Part shown: positions 1 to 6,939 of the stretch, in pieces
How positions within the stretch are numbered: the first letter of the stretch is position 1
How the letters are laid out: every line of letters starts with the position of its first letter
Origin: Sphingopyxis sp.
Lineage (GTDB): Bacteria > Pseudomonadota > Alphaproteobacteria > Sphingomonadales > Sphingomonadaceae
NCBI GenBank assembly: GCA_026125835.1
Contig: JAHCKJ010000048.1
Location: 1 to 11,405, forward strand
Direction of reading: 5' to 3'
DNA length: 11,405 nt
The notes under the pieces: generated by a model
What the model saw: the letters and a program-made list of their open reading frames with translations, nothing else
The model's database searches: none
Told to the model about the DNA's origin: nothing
Program-made: the position numbers and the translations under genes

Positions 1-101
1 TGCCCCTGTCCCAGCATCGCCACCCCGGCGACGGCGGGGGTCGCGCCGGTTGGGGTTTGACCCGCCAGCGGCGAGATCCCGGCCTTCGCCGGGACGACGG
101 A
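1..101. repeat. Palindromic repeat inserted in frame in truB
   Basis: The core is a perfect hairpin: CCCGGC (78-83), loop CTTC, GCCGGG (88-93), flanked by GCGAGAT on the left and GACGACGGA on the right. A second short stem, ACCCC (22-26) with GGGGT (37-41), and GGGT/ACCC (53-56/60-63) lie to the left. Sequences of the type GTCATCCCGGCGAAGGCCGG are abundant dispersed repeats in sphingomonad genomes (recalled, not searched). Read on the minus strand the repeat has no stop in the truB frame and encodes RRPGEGRDLAAGG followed by an Arg-rich segment. The left boundary is not visible because the window ends. Confidence 0.7.
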
Positions 102-564
102 TGGCGAGAGAATGGACCCTCACCCCCCGCGCCTTCATCGCGACAACCTCACCCTTGCGCGCTCGGTCATAGGCGCGCTCGCCATCGATCTTGATCGCCG
201 AATAGGCCGGTGGCACCTGCTCGATCGGCCCGGTGAAGCGCGGCAACACCGCCTCGACATCGGCCAGCGTCGGACGCACGTCACTAACCGCCACCACCTC
301 GCCCTCGGCGTCGAGTCCTGCGGTCTCCGTCCCGAACCGGATCGTGAAGTCATAGACCTTGCTCGCGTCGAGCATCCGCCCGCACAGCTTCGTCGCCTCG
401 CCCAGCGCGATCGGCAGCACCCCCGTCGCCAGCGGGTCGAGCGTCCCGCCATGGCCGACCTTGACCTTGCCCAGCCCCGCCTCGCGGCACACGCGCTTGA
501 CCGCGCCGACCGCCTGCGTCGAACCGAGCCCCAGCGGCTTGTCGAGGATGATCCACCCGTTCAA
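1..564 (-). CDS. truB: tRNA pseudouridine(55) synthase TruB, N-terminal 188 residues (partial)
   Basis: Family role: converts uridine 55 in the T-loop of tRNAs to pseudouridine in the cytoplasm. Seen: the N-terminus reads MNGWIILDKPLGLGST, and the catalytic signature GHGGTLDPLATGVL lies at residues 37-50 with Asp43 as the expected nucleophile. VYDFTIRFGTETAGLDAEGE (70-89) and PPAYSAIKIDGERAYDRAR (118-136) are also typical of TruB. The chosen start is TTG at 564; it overlaps the TGA stop of the upstream acetyltransferase gene (TTGA), so translation is probably coupled. An in-frame GTG 18 bases upstream is the alternative. The reading frame is open to base 1, so the C-terminus lies outside the window. 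From about residue 155 the normal sequence gives way to an Arg/Gly-rich stretch encoded by a palindromic repeat (see the repeat entry). Identity is sure; whether the enzyme is intact beyond the repeat cannot be seen here. Confidence 0.93.
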   Translation of the reverse strand, partial: MNGWIILDKPLGLGSTQAVGAVKRVCREAGLGKVKVGHGGTLDPLATGVLPIALGEATKLCGRMLDASKVYDFTIRFGTETAGLDAEGEVVAVSDVRPTLADVEAVLPRFTGPIEQVPPAYSAIKIDGERAYDRARKGEVVAMKARGVRVHSLAIRRPGEGRDLAAGGSNPNRRDPRRRRGGDAGTGA

Positions 565-1106
565 GGCCGTCCGCCCGTCCACTCTTCCGCCAGCAGCGAC
601 CATAATGCCGTGTCGCGGACGTGGCCGGTCCAGGTGATCCGCTCGGACCGCAATGTCGCTTCCTTGGTGCAACCCAGTTTGGCGACCGCGGCCTGGCTGC
701 GCGCGTTGCGCTCGTCGATACGAAATTCGATCCGGCGGATGCCGACGGCAAACGCATGGTCGATCATCAGCCGCTTCAGCCGCCCGTTGAACCCGCTGCC
801 GCGCAGGTCGGGGTGGATATAGCTATTGCCGATCTCGACCGTCTGCGCCGCCCAGTCGGCGCGGAGCCATGCGGTCATCCCGACCAGCCGGTCGCCGTGG
901 AATATCGCATAGGCCATGCGCCCGCCCGCCCCCTCCAGCGCATCGAAACTCGCGTCGAAATGGCCCGGTCCAAAGCTCGACGAATAGATGGTCCAGATGT
1001 CGGGGTCGGCCGCACAGACCGCGCGCAATGCCTCGCGGTGCGCCTCGTCCAGCTTTTCCAGACGCAGGTCGCCGTCGGCCAGCGCAACATACAGCCGGTC
1101 ACGCAT
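561..1106 (-). CDS. GNAT-family N-acetyltransferase (RimJ/RimL-like)
   Basis: A 181-residue protein with the acetyl-CoA binding motif A, HPDLRGSGFNGRL, at residues 98-110 and the typical C-terminal NARSQAAVAKLGC at 134-146, the arrangement seen in RimJ/RimL-type N-acetyltransferases that modify protein N-termini or small amines. The substrate cannot be told from sequence. The frame is open further upstream, but that part lies inside tdk and has no acetyltransferase character. ATG at 1106 gives MRDRLYVALADGDLRLEKLD, a normal family start, and overlaps the last codons and stop of tdk (ATGCGTGA). Its own stop overlaps the TTG start of truB. The gene is therefore the middle member of a translationally coupled tdk-GNAT-truB operon. 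The family assignment is firm; the function is open. Confidence 0.88.
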   Translation of the reverse strand: MRDRLYVALADGDLRLEKLDEAHREALRAVCAADPDIWTIYSSSFGPGHFDASFDALEGAGGRMAYAIFHGDRLVGMTAWLRADWAAQTVEIGNSYIHPDLRGSGFNGRLKRLMIDHAFAVGIRRIEFRIDERNARSQAAVAKLGCTKEATLRSERITWTGHVRDTALWSLLAEEWTGGRP

Positions 1107-1701
1107 CGGCGATGGCTCCGGCCGCTTCGCGCCGCTTGGCCATGAAATGGCGGCGGCACATTGCGACATAGCGGTCGTTGCCGCCGATCTCGGTCTGCGC
1201 CCCCTCGACCACCGCGCGGCCATGTTCATCGACGCGCAGGTTCATCGTCGCCTTGCGCCCGCATTCGCACACCGCCTTCAATTCGACGAGCGCGTCGGCA
1301 ATGCCCAGCAACGCTGCCGATCCGGGGAACAGCTCCGCCGAAAAATCGGTGCGCAGGCCATAGCACAGCACCGGGATATTCGCCTCGTCGGCCAGCCGCG
1401 CCAGTTGCAACACCTGATCGCGCGACAAAAATTGCGCCTCGTCGACCAGCACGCAAGCGAGGGGTCGCCCCGCATGTTCGGCGATCACCGCCGTCCACAA
1501 ATCGCTGTCGGGGTCGAATTTATGAGCCTCGGCCATCAATCCGATGCGGCTGGTCACTTGCCCGACACCATAGCGGTCGTCGAGCGCCGCGGTCCACAGC
1601 ATTGTTTCCATGCCGCGTTCGCGATAGTTGAAATCCGCCTGCAGCAGCGTGGTCGATTTGCCTGCGTTCATGCTGGCATAATAGAAGTAGAGCTTCGCCA
1701 T
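1099..1701 (-). CDS. tdk: Thymidine kinase, type II
   Basis: Phosphorylates thymidine to dTMP with ATP in the pyrimidine salvage pathway (cytoplasm). Seen in the 200-residue protein: a Walker A loop ASMNAGKST at 9-17; the Walker B/catalytic segment VDEAQF at 86-91 with Glu88 as the expected general base; the lasso zinc site with Cys145 and Cys147 (CECG), Cys182 and His185 (MCRRHF); and the thymidine-binding segment around IGGNDRYVAMC (172-182). The zinc-ligand spacing matches the family exactly. The start at 1701 puts the protein at MAKLYFYYASMNAGKST, as expected. No Shine-Dalgarno is evident before this ATG; a -35/-10 pair lies so close that the transcript may be leaderless (see 1702-1735). 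It is first gene of the operon with the GNAT and truB genes, whose starts lie in or at the end of the preceding gene. Confidence 0.96.
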   Translation of the reverse strand: MAKLYFYYASMNAGKSTTLLQADFNYRERGMETMLWTAALDDRYGVGQVTSRIGLMAEAHKFDPDSDLWTAVIAEHAGRPLACVLVDEAQFLSRDQVLQLARLADEANIPVLCYGLRTDFSAELFPGSAALLGIADALVELKAVCECGRKATMNLRVDEHGRAVVEGAQTEIGGNDRYVAMCRRHFMAKRREAAGAIADA

Positions 1702-1735
1702 GGACCGGCTATAGTCCGCCGCGAACGAACGACAA
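1702..1735 (-). promoter_or_regulatory. Putative tdk promoter, possibly leaderless
   Basis: On the minus strand, TTGTCG (1730-1735) and TATAGC (1708-1713) are separated by 16 bp. Each matches four of six consensus bases. Only CGGTCC lies between the -10 and the tdk ATG, so transcription would begin at or next to the start codon. The lack of a ribosome binding site agrees with this. It is a reading by eye with no experimental support. Confidence 0.35.
1710..1715 (+). promoter_or_regulatory. Putative -10 box for the AbgT operon
   Basis: TATAGT (5 of 6 to TATAAT) lies within GCTATAGT, whose CTATAG core is a palindrome and so also forms the -10 of tdk on the other strand. A start site near 1722 would leave a leader of about 35 bases carrying the ribosome binding site AAGGGA at 1745-1750. 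No good -35 is visible upstream (GTAGAG at 17-bp spacing). Confidence 0.3.
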
Positions 1736-1756
1736 GAGTATCAAAAGGGACGCTGG

Positions 1757-3346
1757 ATGACCGACAATGCCGCCGTGGCCGCCGTGCCGCAAAAAGGGTT
1801 TCTGGGCTGGATCGAACGCGTGGGCAACCGCTTGCCCGACCCCGTGGTGCTGTTCCTCTGGCTCGTTGGCATTCTGGTCGTCATCTCGGTGATCGCCTCG
1901 GCGGCGGGCTGGTCGGCGCTGCACCCGACCGAGACCGACCCCGAAACCGGGCGGCAAAAGGTCATCGCGGCGACCAGCCTGCTCAGTCCGGAAAATATCG
2001 CGCGGCTGTGGGTCGATATGCCGACAACCTTCACCCATTTCCATCCGCTCGGCTACGTCCTCGTCGTGATGCTCGGGGCGGGTGTCGCCGAGCGCACCGG
2101 GCTGTTCGGCACCGCAATGCGCGCCAGTGTGCGCGGCGCGTCGCCCACGCTGCTGACCCCGATCGTCGCGCTCGTCGCGATGATGGGCAACCTCGCCGCC
2201 GACGCCGCCTATGTCGTGCTGATCCCGCTCGCCGCCGTGATCTATCACGCCGCCGGACGCCACCCCGTCGCAGGCATTGCCGCATCGTTCGCCGGGGTTT
2301 CGGGCGGCTTTTCGGCGAACCTGCTCCCCGGCCAACTCGACGCCTTGCTGTTCGGCATCACCCAGGCGGCGGTCGAAACGGTGTTCGGCACGTGGCAGCC
2401 GAATATCGCGGGCAACTGGTATTTCATCGCCGCGATGCTGTTCATCTTCCTGCCCGTCATCTGGTACGTCACCGATCGCATCATCGAGCCCAGGCTCGGC
2501 ACCTATGTTCCCGCGGGAGCGGCTGCCACCGGCGATGCGGGCGAACGCGACCGCGCACTGACCGACGCCGAGCGCAAGGGGTTGCGCCACGCGGGCCTCG
2601 CCATGCTGTTCGTGATCGGTCTGTGGGCGTTCTTTACCCTCGGCCCCGGCACGCCGCTGATCGACGAGGCAGGCGCTCCCGAAGCACGGCTTTCGCCCTT
2701 TTACCGCTCGCTCGTCGCCGGCTTTTTCCTGCTCTTCCTCCTCGCCGGCTGGGCCTATGGCCGCGCCACCGGCGTCATCGGCAATCACCGCGATCTGGTG
2801 AAGATGATGAGCGAGTCGATGGGCGACATGGCCTATTATCTCGTCCTCGCCTTTGCCGCGGCGCATTTTGTCGCGATGTTCGCCTGGTCGAACCTGGGTC
2901 TCATCCTTGCCGTGCATGGCGCCGACGGCCTGCGCGCCGCCGACCTGCCCGCACCCGTGCTGCTGGCGGCGATCGTGCTGCTGACCGCCGCGCTCAACCT
3001 GTTCATCGGGTCGGCGAGCGCCAAATGGGCGCTGCTCGCGCCGGTGCTGGTGCCGATGCTGATGCTGCTGGGGATCAGCGCCGAAATGACGACCGCGGCG
3101 TATCGCGTCGGCGACGGGGCGACCAACATCATCACGCCGCTGATGGTCTATTTCCCGCTGATCCTGATCTTTTGCCAGCGCTGGCAACCCGATTTCGGGC
3201 TGGGCAGCCTCGCCGCGACAATGCTGCCCTATTCGATCGGCATGTTGATCAGCGGCATTGTCCTGCTGATGGGCTGGGTCGCGCTCGACCTCCCGCTCGG
3301 GCCGGGCGCCGGCGTACATATCCCGGTCCCGACCACCGCGCCATGA
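1757..3346 (+). CDS. AbgT-family transporter
   Basis: An inner-membrane protein of 529 residues, close to the roughly 500 residues usual for the AbgT family. Characterised members import p-aminobenzoyl-glutamate (E. coli AbgT) or export sulfonamides and p-aminobenzoate with a proton gradient (MtrF, YdaH). Seen: the N-terminal segment GFLGWIERVGNRLPDPVVLF followed by a first membrane helix (about 30-50), many further hydrophobic helices, the family segment PLGYVLVVMLGAGVAERTG (97-115), and the conserved GDGATNIITPL at 452-462, in the region that lines the substrate site. Start ATG has AAGGGA (1745-1750) at good spacing. The stop overlaps the ATG of the next gene (ATGA), so the YceI protein is coupled to it. 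Which substrate and direction apply here is not readable from sequence; pABA-glutamate or an antifolate-like compound is the family-based guess. Confidence 0.93.
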   Translation: MTDNAAVAAVPQKGFLGWIERVGNRLPDPVVLFLWLVGILVVISVIASAAGWSALHPTETDPETGRQKVIAATSLLSPENIARLWVDMPTTFTHFHPLGYVLVVMLGAGVAERTGLFGTAMRASVRGASPTLLTPIVALVAMMGNLAADAAYVVLIPLAAVIYHAAGRHPVAGIAASFAGVSGGFSANLLPGQLDALLFGITQAAVETVFGTWQPNIAGNWYFIAAMLFIFLPVIWYVTDRIIEPRLGTYVPAGAAATGDAGERDRALTDAERKGLRHAGLAMLFVIGLWAFFTLGPGTPLIDEAGAPEARLSPFYRSLVAGFFLLFLLAGWAYGRATGVIGNHRDLVKMMSESMGDMAYYLVLAFAAAHFVAMFAWSNLGLILAVHGADGLRAADLPAPVLLAAIVLLTAALNLFIGSASAKWALLAPVLVPMLMLLGISAEMTTAAYRVGDGATNIITPLMVYFPLILIFCQRWQPDFGLGSLAATMLPYSIGMLISGIVLLMGWVALDLPLGPGAGVHIPVPTTAP

Positions 3347-3915
3347 CGGTCCGGCGGCCCCTGGGTGCAGCGATAATCGGCCTGCTGCTGGCGGAGGTGC
3401 CGACTATATCGCTGAATTACCGCGTGGATTCGTCGAACAGTGCGGTCACGGCAAAGGTGTCCTTTTTGGGCCTGGGTTATCGCACAGCGGACTTTCCGGT
3501 GATCACCGGTGACGCCCGGATCACGCCGGATGCCATGGACCGGAGCCGACTCAACGTGCAAATCGACGCGCGCCAGTTGACGGCCGGCGACACGGTTACG
3601 ACGAACCGCCTACGCAGCCCTGATTTCTTCGATGTCGTCAACTACCCGACTGTCAGCTTTGCGGGGCAGGGTCTGGCGATGACGGGGCCAACCACAGCCT
3701 CTGTCAGCGGCAACCTGACGGCACGCGGCGTAACCCGGCCCGTCACGCTTTCGATCCGCTTTCCCGGCCCGCCAGCGCAGACAGCCACTCGCGATACCAT
3801 AAACATTGTGGGTACGACCAGTATCAACCGCCGCGATTTCGGCATGACCGCCTATTCGCTGGTGGTCGGCAAACGGGTCACCATCACCATCCGCGCCCGG
3901 CTGATCCCGACCTGA
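3343..3915 (+). CDS. YceI-family periplasmic lipid-binding-like protein
   Basis: A 190-residue protein. YceI-family proteins form an eight-stranded lipocalin-like barrel that binds long isoprenoid or amide ligands, usually in the periplasm. Seen: a short N-terminal hydrophobic segment (about residues 6-22, possible signal peptide or anchor, with no clear Ala-X-Ala cleavage site), then the YceI pattern SLNYRVDSSNSAVTAKVSFL, TTNRLRSPDFFDVVNYPTV, ASVSGNLTARGVTRPVTLSI and TTSINRRDFGMTAYSLVVGK. The ATG at 3343 overlaps the AbgT stop. An uninterrupted frame runs far upstream of this ATG, but that stretch is only the out-of-frame shadow of AbgT. Composition is clearly lower in GC than in the AbgT gene: three 60-base lines (3421, 3601, 3781) contain 34, 32 and 31 G+C against 44 for the line at 2941. 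Recent acquisition or a different codon style is possible. A link of its ligand to the transporter is only inference. Confidence 0.88.
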   Translation: MTVRRPLGAAIIGLLLAEVPTISLNYRVDSSNSAVTAKVSFLGLGYRTADFPVITGDARITPDAMDRSRLNVQIDARQLTAGDTVTTNRLRSPDFFDVVNYPTVSFAGQGLAMTGPTTASVSGNLTARGVTRPVTLSIRFPGPPAQTATRDTINIVGTTSINRRDFGMTAYSLVVGKRVTITIRARLIPT

Positions 3916-3931
3916 AACGCTATGGCCGCGC

Positions 3932-3960
3932 TTGACAGACGTGCCGACGCGCCCATGGTC
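3932..3960 (+). promoter_or_regulatory. Perfect -35 box upstream of the WS/DGAT gene
   Basis: TTGACA at 3932-3937 lies in the 80-bp gap before the acyltransferase gene. At 17-bp spacing the -10 position is ATGGTC, a poor match, so the assignment rests on the -35 alone. Confidence 0.25.
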
Positions 3961-3995
3961 CGTTCTTCAAGGCAAACGGCGATAGGAGGGCTGCC

Positions 3996-5410
3996 ATGCG
4001 GCTGATGCCGGTGACCGACGCGATGTTCCTGTGGGGGGAAAGCCGCGAGATGCCGATGCACATCGGCGGCATCAACCTCTACACGCTGCCCGAAGGCGTC
4101 GACGAGACCGAATGGCTGAACGAGCAGCTCGCGCTGCTCCGCCAGTCGGAAGGGTTACGGCGACCGTTCAGCGAGGTGCTGAAACTCACCCCCTTTGGCC
4201 AGTATGGGCCGATCCGGCTTGCACCCGACCGCGACATCGACATGCACTATCATGTCTCGCGCCGCGGCATTGCCCAACCGGCGGTCGGGAAATGTTCGAA
4301 CTCGCCTCGCGCCTCCATTCGGGCCTGCTCGACCGCACCCGCCCCCTGTGGGAAATCACCCTCATCTCGGGCCTGCCCCACCGACAGATCGCGACCTTCA
4401 AGAAAATCCACCACGCGTTGATGGACGGCGCCGCGAGCATCCATTTCTACAATTCGATGCTCTCGCCTGACCCCGCCGAGCGGCGCACCGCATCGCCGCT
4501 GTCGGTCGAGGCTTATGAGGCCTACAAGCGCAAATTCCCCGCCCCCAAAAAGCCGCCGCGACCCGACCTCACCGACATCAAGGCGATCGGCGACTTCCTC
4601 AAAGAGCAATGGGGCAACAGCGTCGGGGTGACCAGGGCGATGAACCAGTATCTCGCCGCGATGTTCGGCATCGGCGGCGACGGCCTTGTCACGCCTTTTG
4701 CCGGGGTGCCGCGCACCAGCTTCAACCGCAATATCACCGGCGCGCGCCGCTTCGTCGCGCAAAGCTGGTCGCTGGAGCGCGTGCGCGCGATGGGCAAGGC
4801 CTATGACGGGACGATCAACGACGCCGTGCTCGGCATGTGCGCCGGCGCGATGCGCAAATATCTGCAATCGCTGAACGAGCTGCCCGACAAGCCCTTGAAA
4901 GCCATGGCGCCGGTGTCGATCCGGCCCGCCGACGACGTCGATTCGGGCAATTCGGTCGCGTCGGTGACCGCAAACCTCGCGACGCATATCGACGACCCGG
5001 CGGCGCGCATGGCGGCGATCCAGGAATCGATGAACTCGGCCAAGGCACAGCTGCGCGCGATGACCGCGCGGCAGATCCAGCTTTATACCGCGATCACCAG
5101 TTTCCCGATGATGCTGACTGCGCTGACGCGCACCGCCGATAAATTTCCCGCTTACTCGGCGACCATCTCCAACGTCCCCGGGCCGCGCGAGCAGATGTAC
5201 TGGAACGGCGCGCGGCTCGACGGCATGTATCCGGCGAGCATCCCGGTCGACGGCATGGCGATGAACATCACCCAGGTGTCGAACTTCAAGAATATCGATT
5301 TCGGCATCACCGCCTGCCGCCGCAGCGTCCCGCACGCGCAGCGGATGATCGATTATCTGGAGGATGCGCTGGTCGAACTGGAGCGTGCGGCGGGGATCAA
5401 GGGCAAATAG
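3996..5410 (+). pseudogene. Wax ester synthase/diacylglycerol acyltransferase (WS/DGAT), frameshifted
   Basis: WS/DGAT enzymes join acyl-CoA to fatty alcohols or diacylglycerol to make storage wax esters or triacylglycerol at the membrane. The start is well marked: AGGAGGG (3984-3990) five bases before ATG 3996. The first frame reads MRLMPVTDAMFLWGESREMP and PMHIGGINLY up to HVSRRGIAQP, then becomes non-family sequence ending at 4421. The family sequence resumes one frame over at GGREMFELASRLHSGLLDRT and PLWEITLISG, continues through the catalytic motif HHALMDG, and ends with ISNVPGPREQMYWNGARLDG and the C-terminal NITQVSNFKNIDFGITACRR region at 5410. The switch falls at about 4277-4287 (CAACCGGCGGTCGGG). 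Restoring one G in the CCGG run gives Q-P-G-G-R-E-M and a protein of 471 residues, a normal family length. So a single-base deletion, or a sequencing error, separates two otherwise intact halves; the catalytic half is undamaged. Confidence 0.88.
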
Positions 5411-5471
5411 GCGCCCGGGACCGGTACATCTTGGCCTTTTACACCGCCGCCGCAGCCGCCTAAATACCGCC

Positions 5472-5490
5472 GCTATAACAAGCGAGGGGG
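5472..5490 (+). promoter_or_regulatory. Putative -10 box and ribosome binding site before the membrane-CMD gene
   Basis: GCTATAAC at 5472-5479 is an exact match to the alphaproteobacterial housekeeping -10 form GCTANAWC known from Caulobacter. No -35 is visible at normal spacing. GAGGGGG at 5484-5490 lies seven bases before ATG 5498 and is a good Shine-Dalgarno. If the -10 is used the leader is only about 13 bases long. Confidence 0.4.
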
Positions 5491-5497
5491 ATCCGAT

Positions 5498-6421
5498 ATG
5501 CTCGGCAAATTCGACGCGCTGGACCGGCTGGTCCAGCTGCTGCTGCTGGTCGCCGCACTCGGCGCGATCGCCAATGGCGGCTTCATGCTGCTCGACCCGC
5601 TCGCCTGGTATGTGTTCATCCCGACCGTCATCACCACCGGGCCGCCGAACACGCATTTCATCCGCGACATCGGTTTGGCCTATGCCGGGTCGGGGCTGAT
5701 CCTGCTCTACGCCGCCGGGCATCCGATTCTGCGCTGGCGCGCCGCGGTCGTCGGCGGGCTGTGGCTGACGCTCCACGGCCTGCTCCATATCTACGAGGTG
5801 CTGGCGGGCATTTGCGGCCCGGCCACCTTCTGGGCCGACGCGCCGGGCGTGCTCGGACATCCTCTGCTGGTGATCGCCGCGCTGACCATCCTGTTCGCGC
5901 GCCAGCGGATTGCCCCCGCGGGCATCCCCGCGCGGCTGTTCGCGCAGGCCGCCGACAAGGCGACCGGCGGCAACAGCCCCTATCTGCCCGACCTGATCGC
6001 CGCACCCGGCCACGCCGCCGAAAAATTCCAGCATTTCATGCCGGTCACCGCGCACCGCCACGCCGCCCCCGCCGACGCCTTCCACGCCGCGCGGATCGGC
6101 GCGACGCTCGCTGCCGACTGCGGCCCCTGCGCCTTGATCGCCGCCAGGGGCGCCGTGGACGACGGCGTTGGGCGCGACACCGTCAACCGCCTGCTCGCCG
6201 GCGACCCGCCCGCCGACCTCGCCGAAGCCTTTGCTTTCGGCGTCGCGGTGGGTAGCCATGATCCCGGCGCCGACGCGCATGGCGCGCAGGTCGAAATGCT
6301 TTACGGGCGCACGGTGCGCTTCGAAATGGCGCTCACCGCCGCGACCGTCACTGCCTATCCGGCGCTCAAACGCGGGCTCGGCTTCGCCAACAGCTGCGCG
6401 CTCGACAAGCTGGAGGTTTGA
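5498..6421 (+). CDS. Membrane protein with C-terminal AhpD/carboxymuconolactone-decarboxylase-like domain
   Basis: A 307-residue protein in two parts. Residues 1 to about 150 hold four probable membrane helices (around 10-32, 56-72, 76-100 and 120-140, by hydrophobicity), with WLTLHGLLHIYEVLAGICGP in the third and following loop; I do not recognise a named family for this half. Residues about 170-307 resemble the AhpD/CMD fold: FHAARIGATLAADCGPCALI with a CGPC pair at 208-211, then LAEAFAFGVAVGSHDPGADA and YPALKRGLGFANSC. CMD-like proteins with CxxC can act as thiol peroxidase partners, like AhpD. Here the AhpD pattern CxxCxxxH is incomplete: Ala215 stands where the active-site His would be. 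Start: ATG 5498 with GAGGGGG at 5484-5490. The GNAT gene follows 31 bases after the stop and may be cotranscribed. A membrane-linked thiol redox role is inference; the CMD assignment is moderately sure. Confidence 0.72.
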   Translation: MLGKFDALDRLVQLLLLVAALGAIANGGFMLLDPLAWYVFIPTVITTGPPNTHFIRDIGLAYAGSGLILLYAAGHPILRWRAAVVGGLWLTLHGLLHIYEVLAGICGPATFWADAPGVLGHPLLVIAALTILFARQRIAPAGIPARLFAQAADKATGGNSPYLPDLIAAPGHAAEKFQHFMPVTAHRHAAPADAFHAARIGATLAADCGPCALIAARGAVDDGVGRDTVNRLLAGDPPADLAEAFAFGVAVGSHDPGADAHGAQVEMLYGRTVRFEMALTAATVTAYPALKRGLGFANSCALDKLEV

Positions 6422-6452
6422 CAGCAACGGCGGACCGCGACACATCGCGCCG

Positions 6453-6932
6453 ATGACCATCGCGATCCGCCCCGCCACGCCTGACGATTTGCCGCTGGTC
6501 GCGCAGTTCGTCCGCGACCTGGCCGACTATGAAAAGCTGGCGCACGAAGTCCGCTTCGACGAAGCCAAGCTCGGCGAAAAACTGTTCGGCCCGCGTCCCT
6601 ATGCCGAGGTGGTGATCGGCGAGCTTGACGGCGTGCCGCAGGGTTTTGCTCTATTCTTCCATAATTTCTCGACCTTCGAGGGGCGCCCCGGCCTCTATCT
6701 CGAGGATCTGTTCGTCCGCCCCGACGCCCGCGGATCGGGGCTGGGCAAAGCGCTGCTCGCGCATCTCGCCCGGCTCTGCGTGACACGCGACTGCGCGCGG
6801 CTCGAATGGAGCGTACTCGACTGGAACGCGCCCGCAATCGGCTTTTACCAAAGCCTTGGCGCCACGCTCATGGACGAATGGACCGTCATGCGCGTCGATG
6901 GCGACGCGCTGACAAAACTCGCCGCAGTCTGA
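6453..6932 (+). CDS. GNAT N-acetyltransferase, SSAT/diamine acetyltransferase-like
   Basis: A 159-residue single-domain GNAT protein. Seen: N-terminal IRPATPDDLPLVAQFVRDLA, the segment FFHNFSTFEGRPGLYLEDLF, the acetyl-CoA loop VRPDARGSGLGKALL (88-102), and the C-terminal EWSVLDWNAPAIGFYQSLGA with DEWTVMRV (141-148). The LYLEDLFVRP...VLDWN..AI.FY.SLGA..MDEWT pattern is characteristic of the spermidine/spermine and thialysine acetyltransferase (SAT1/SAT2-like) branch, so a small amine or amino acid side chain is the likely acceptor; the exact substrate is not determined. Start ATG 6453 gives the normal family N-terminus; an upstream extension in the same frame overlaps the previous gene and looks like shadow sequence. 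No strong ribosome binding site is seen, which fits readthrough from the upstream gene. Its end is only seven bases from the end of the convergent small membrane gene, with no terminator hairpin between. Confidence 0.86.
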   Translation: MTIAIRPATPDDLPLVAQFVRDLADYEKLAHEVRFDEAKLGEKLFGPRPYAEVVIGELDGVPQGFALFFHNFSTFEGRPGLYLEDLFVRPDARGSGLGKALLAHLARLCVTRDCARLEWSVLDWNAPAIGFYQSLGATLMDEWTVMRVDGDALTKLAAV

Positions 6933-6939
6933 CCGTCAA

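Noticed and set aside
112..822. 236-codon plus-strand open frame at the left
   Set aside because: Antisense to truB and the GNAT gene, both of which have family motifs on the minus strand.
1107..1229. Longer start for the GNAT gene
   Set aside because: The extra 41 residues lie inside tdk in another frame and have no acetyltransferase similarity; ATG 1106 gives the normal N-terminus.
1709..3319. 536-codon minus-strand open frame opposite AbgT
   Set aside because: Composition is rich in Gly, Asp, His, Gln and Arg with no motif, as expected of the antisense of a hydrophobic GC-rich gene; the plus strand has a clear AbgT protein.
988..3342. Very long open frame running into yceI
   Set aside because: It is out of frame with tdk (antisense) and AbgT, is full of Arg/Pro/Ala and carries no domain until the YceI start at 3343. 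High GC removes stops from shadow frames.
4250..6478. 742-codon minus-strand open frame across WS/DGAT and the membrane-CMD gene
   Set aside because: It spans two unrelated plus-strand genes and their intergenic gap, and has shadow composition without motifs.
6933..6939. Terminator between the convergent GNAT and small membrane genes
   Set aside because: Only seven bases separate the stops, and no stem with a T-run is visible there or just inside either gene.
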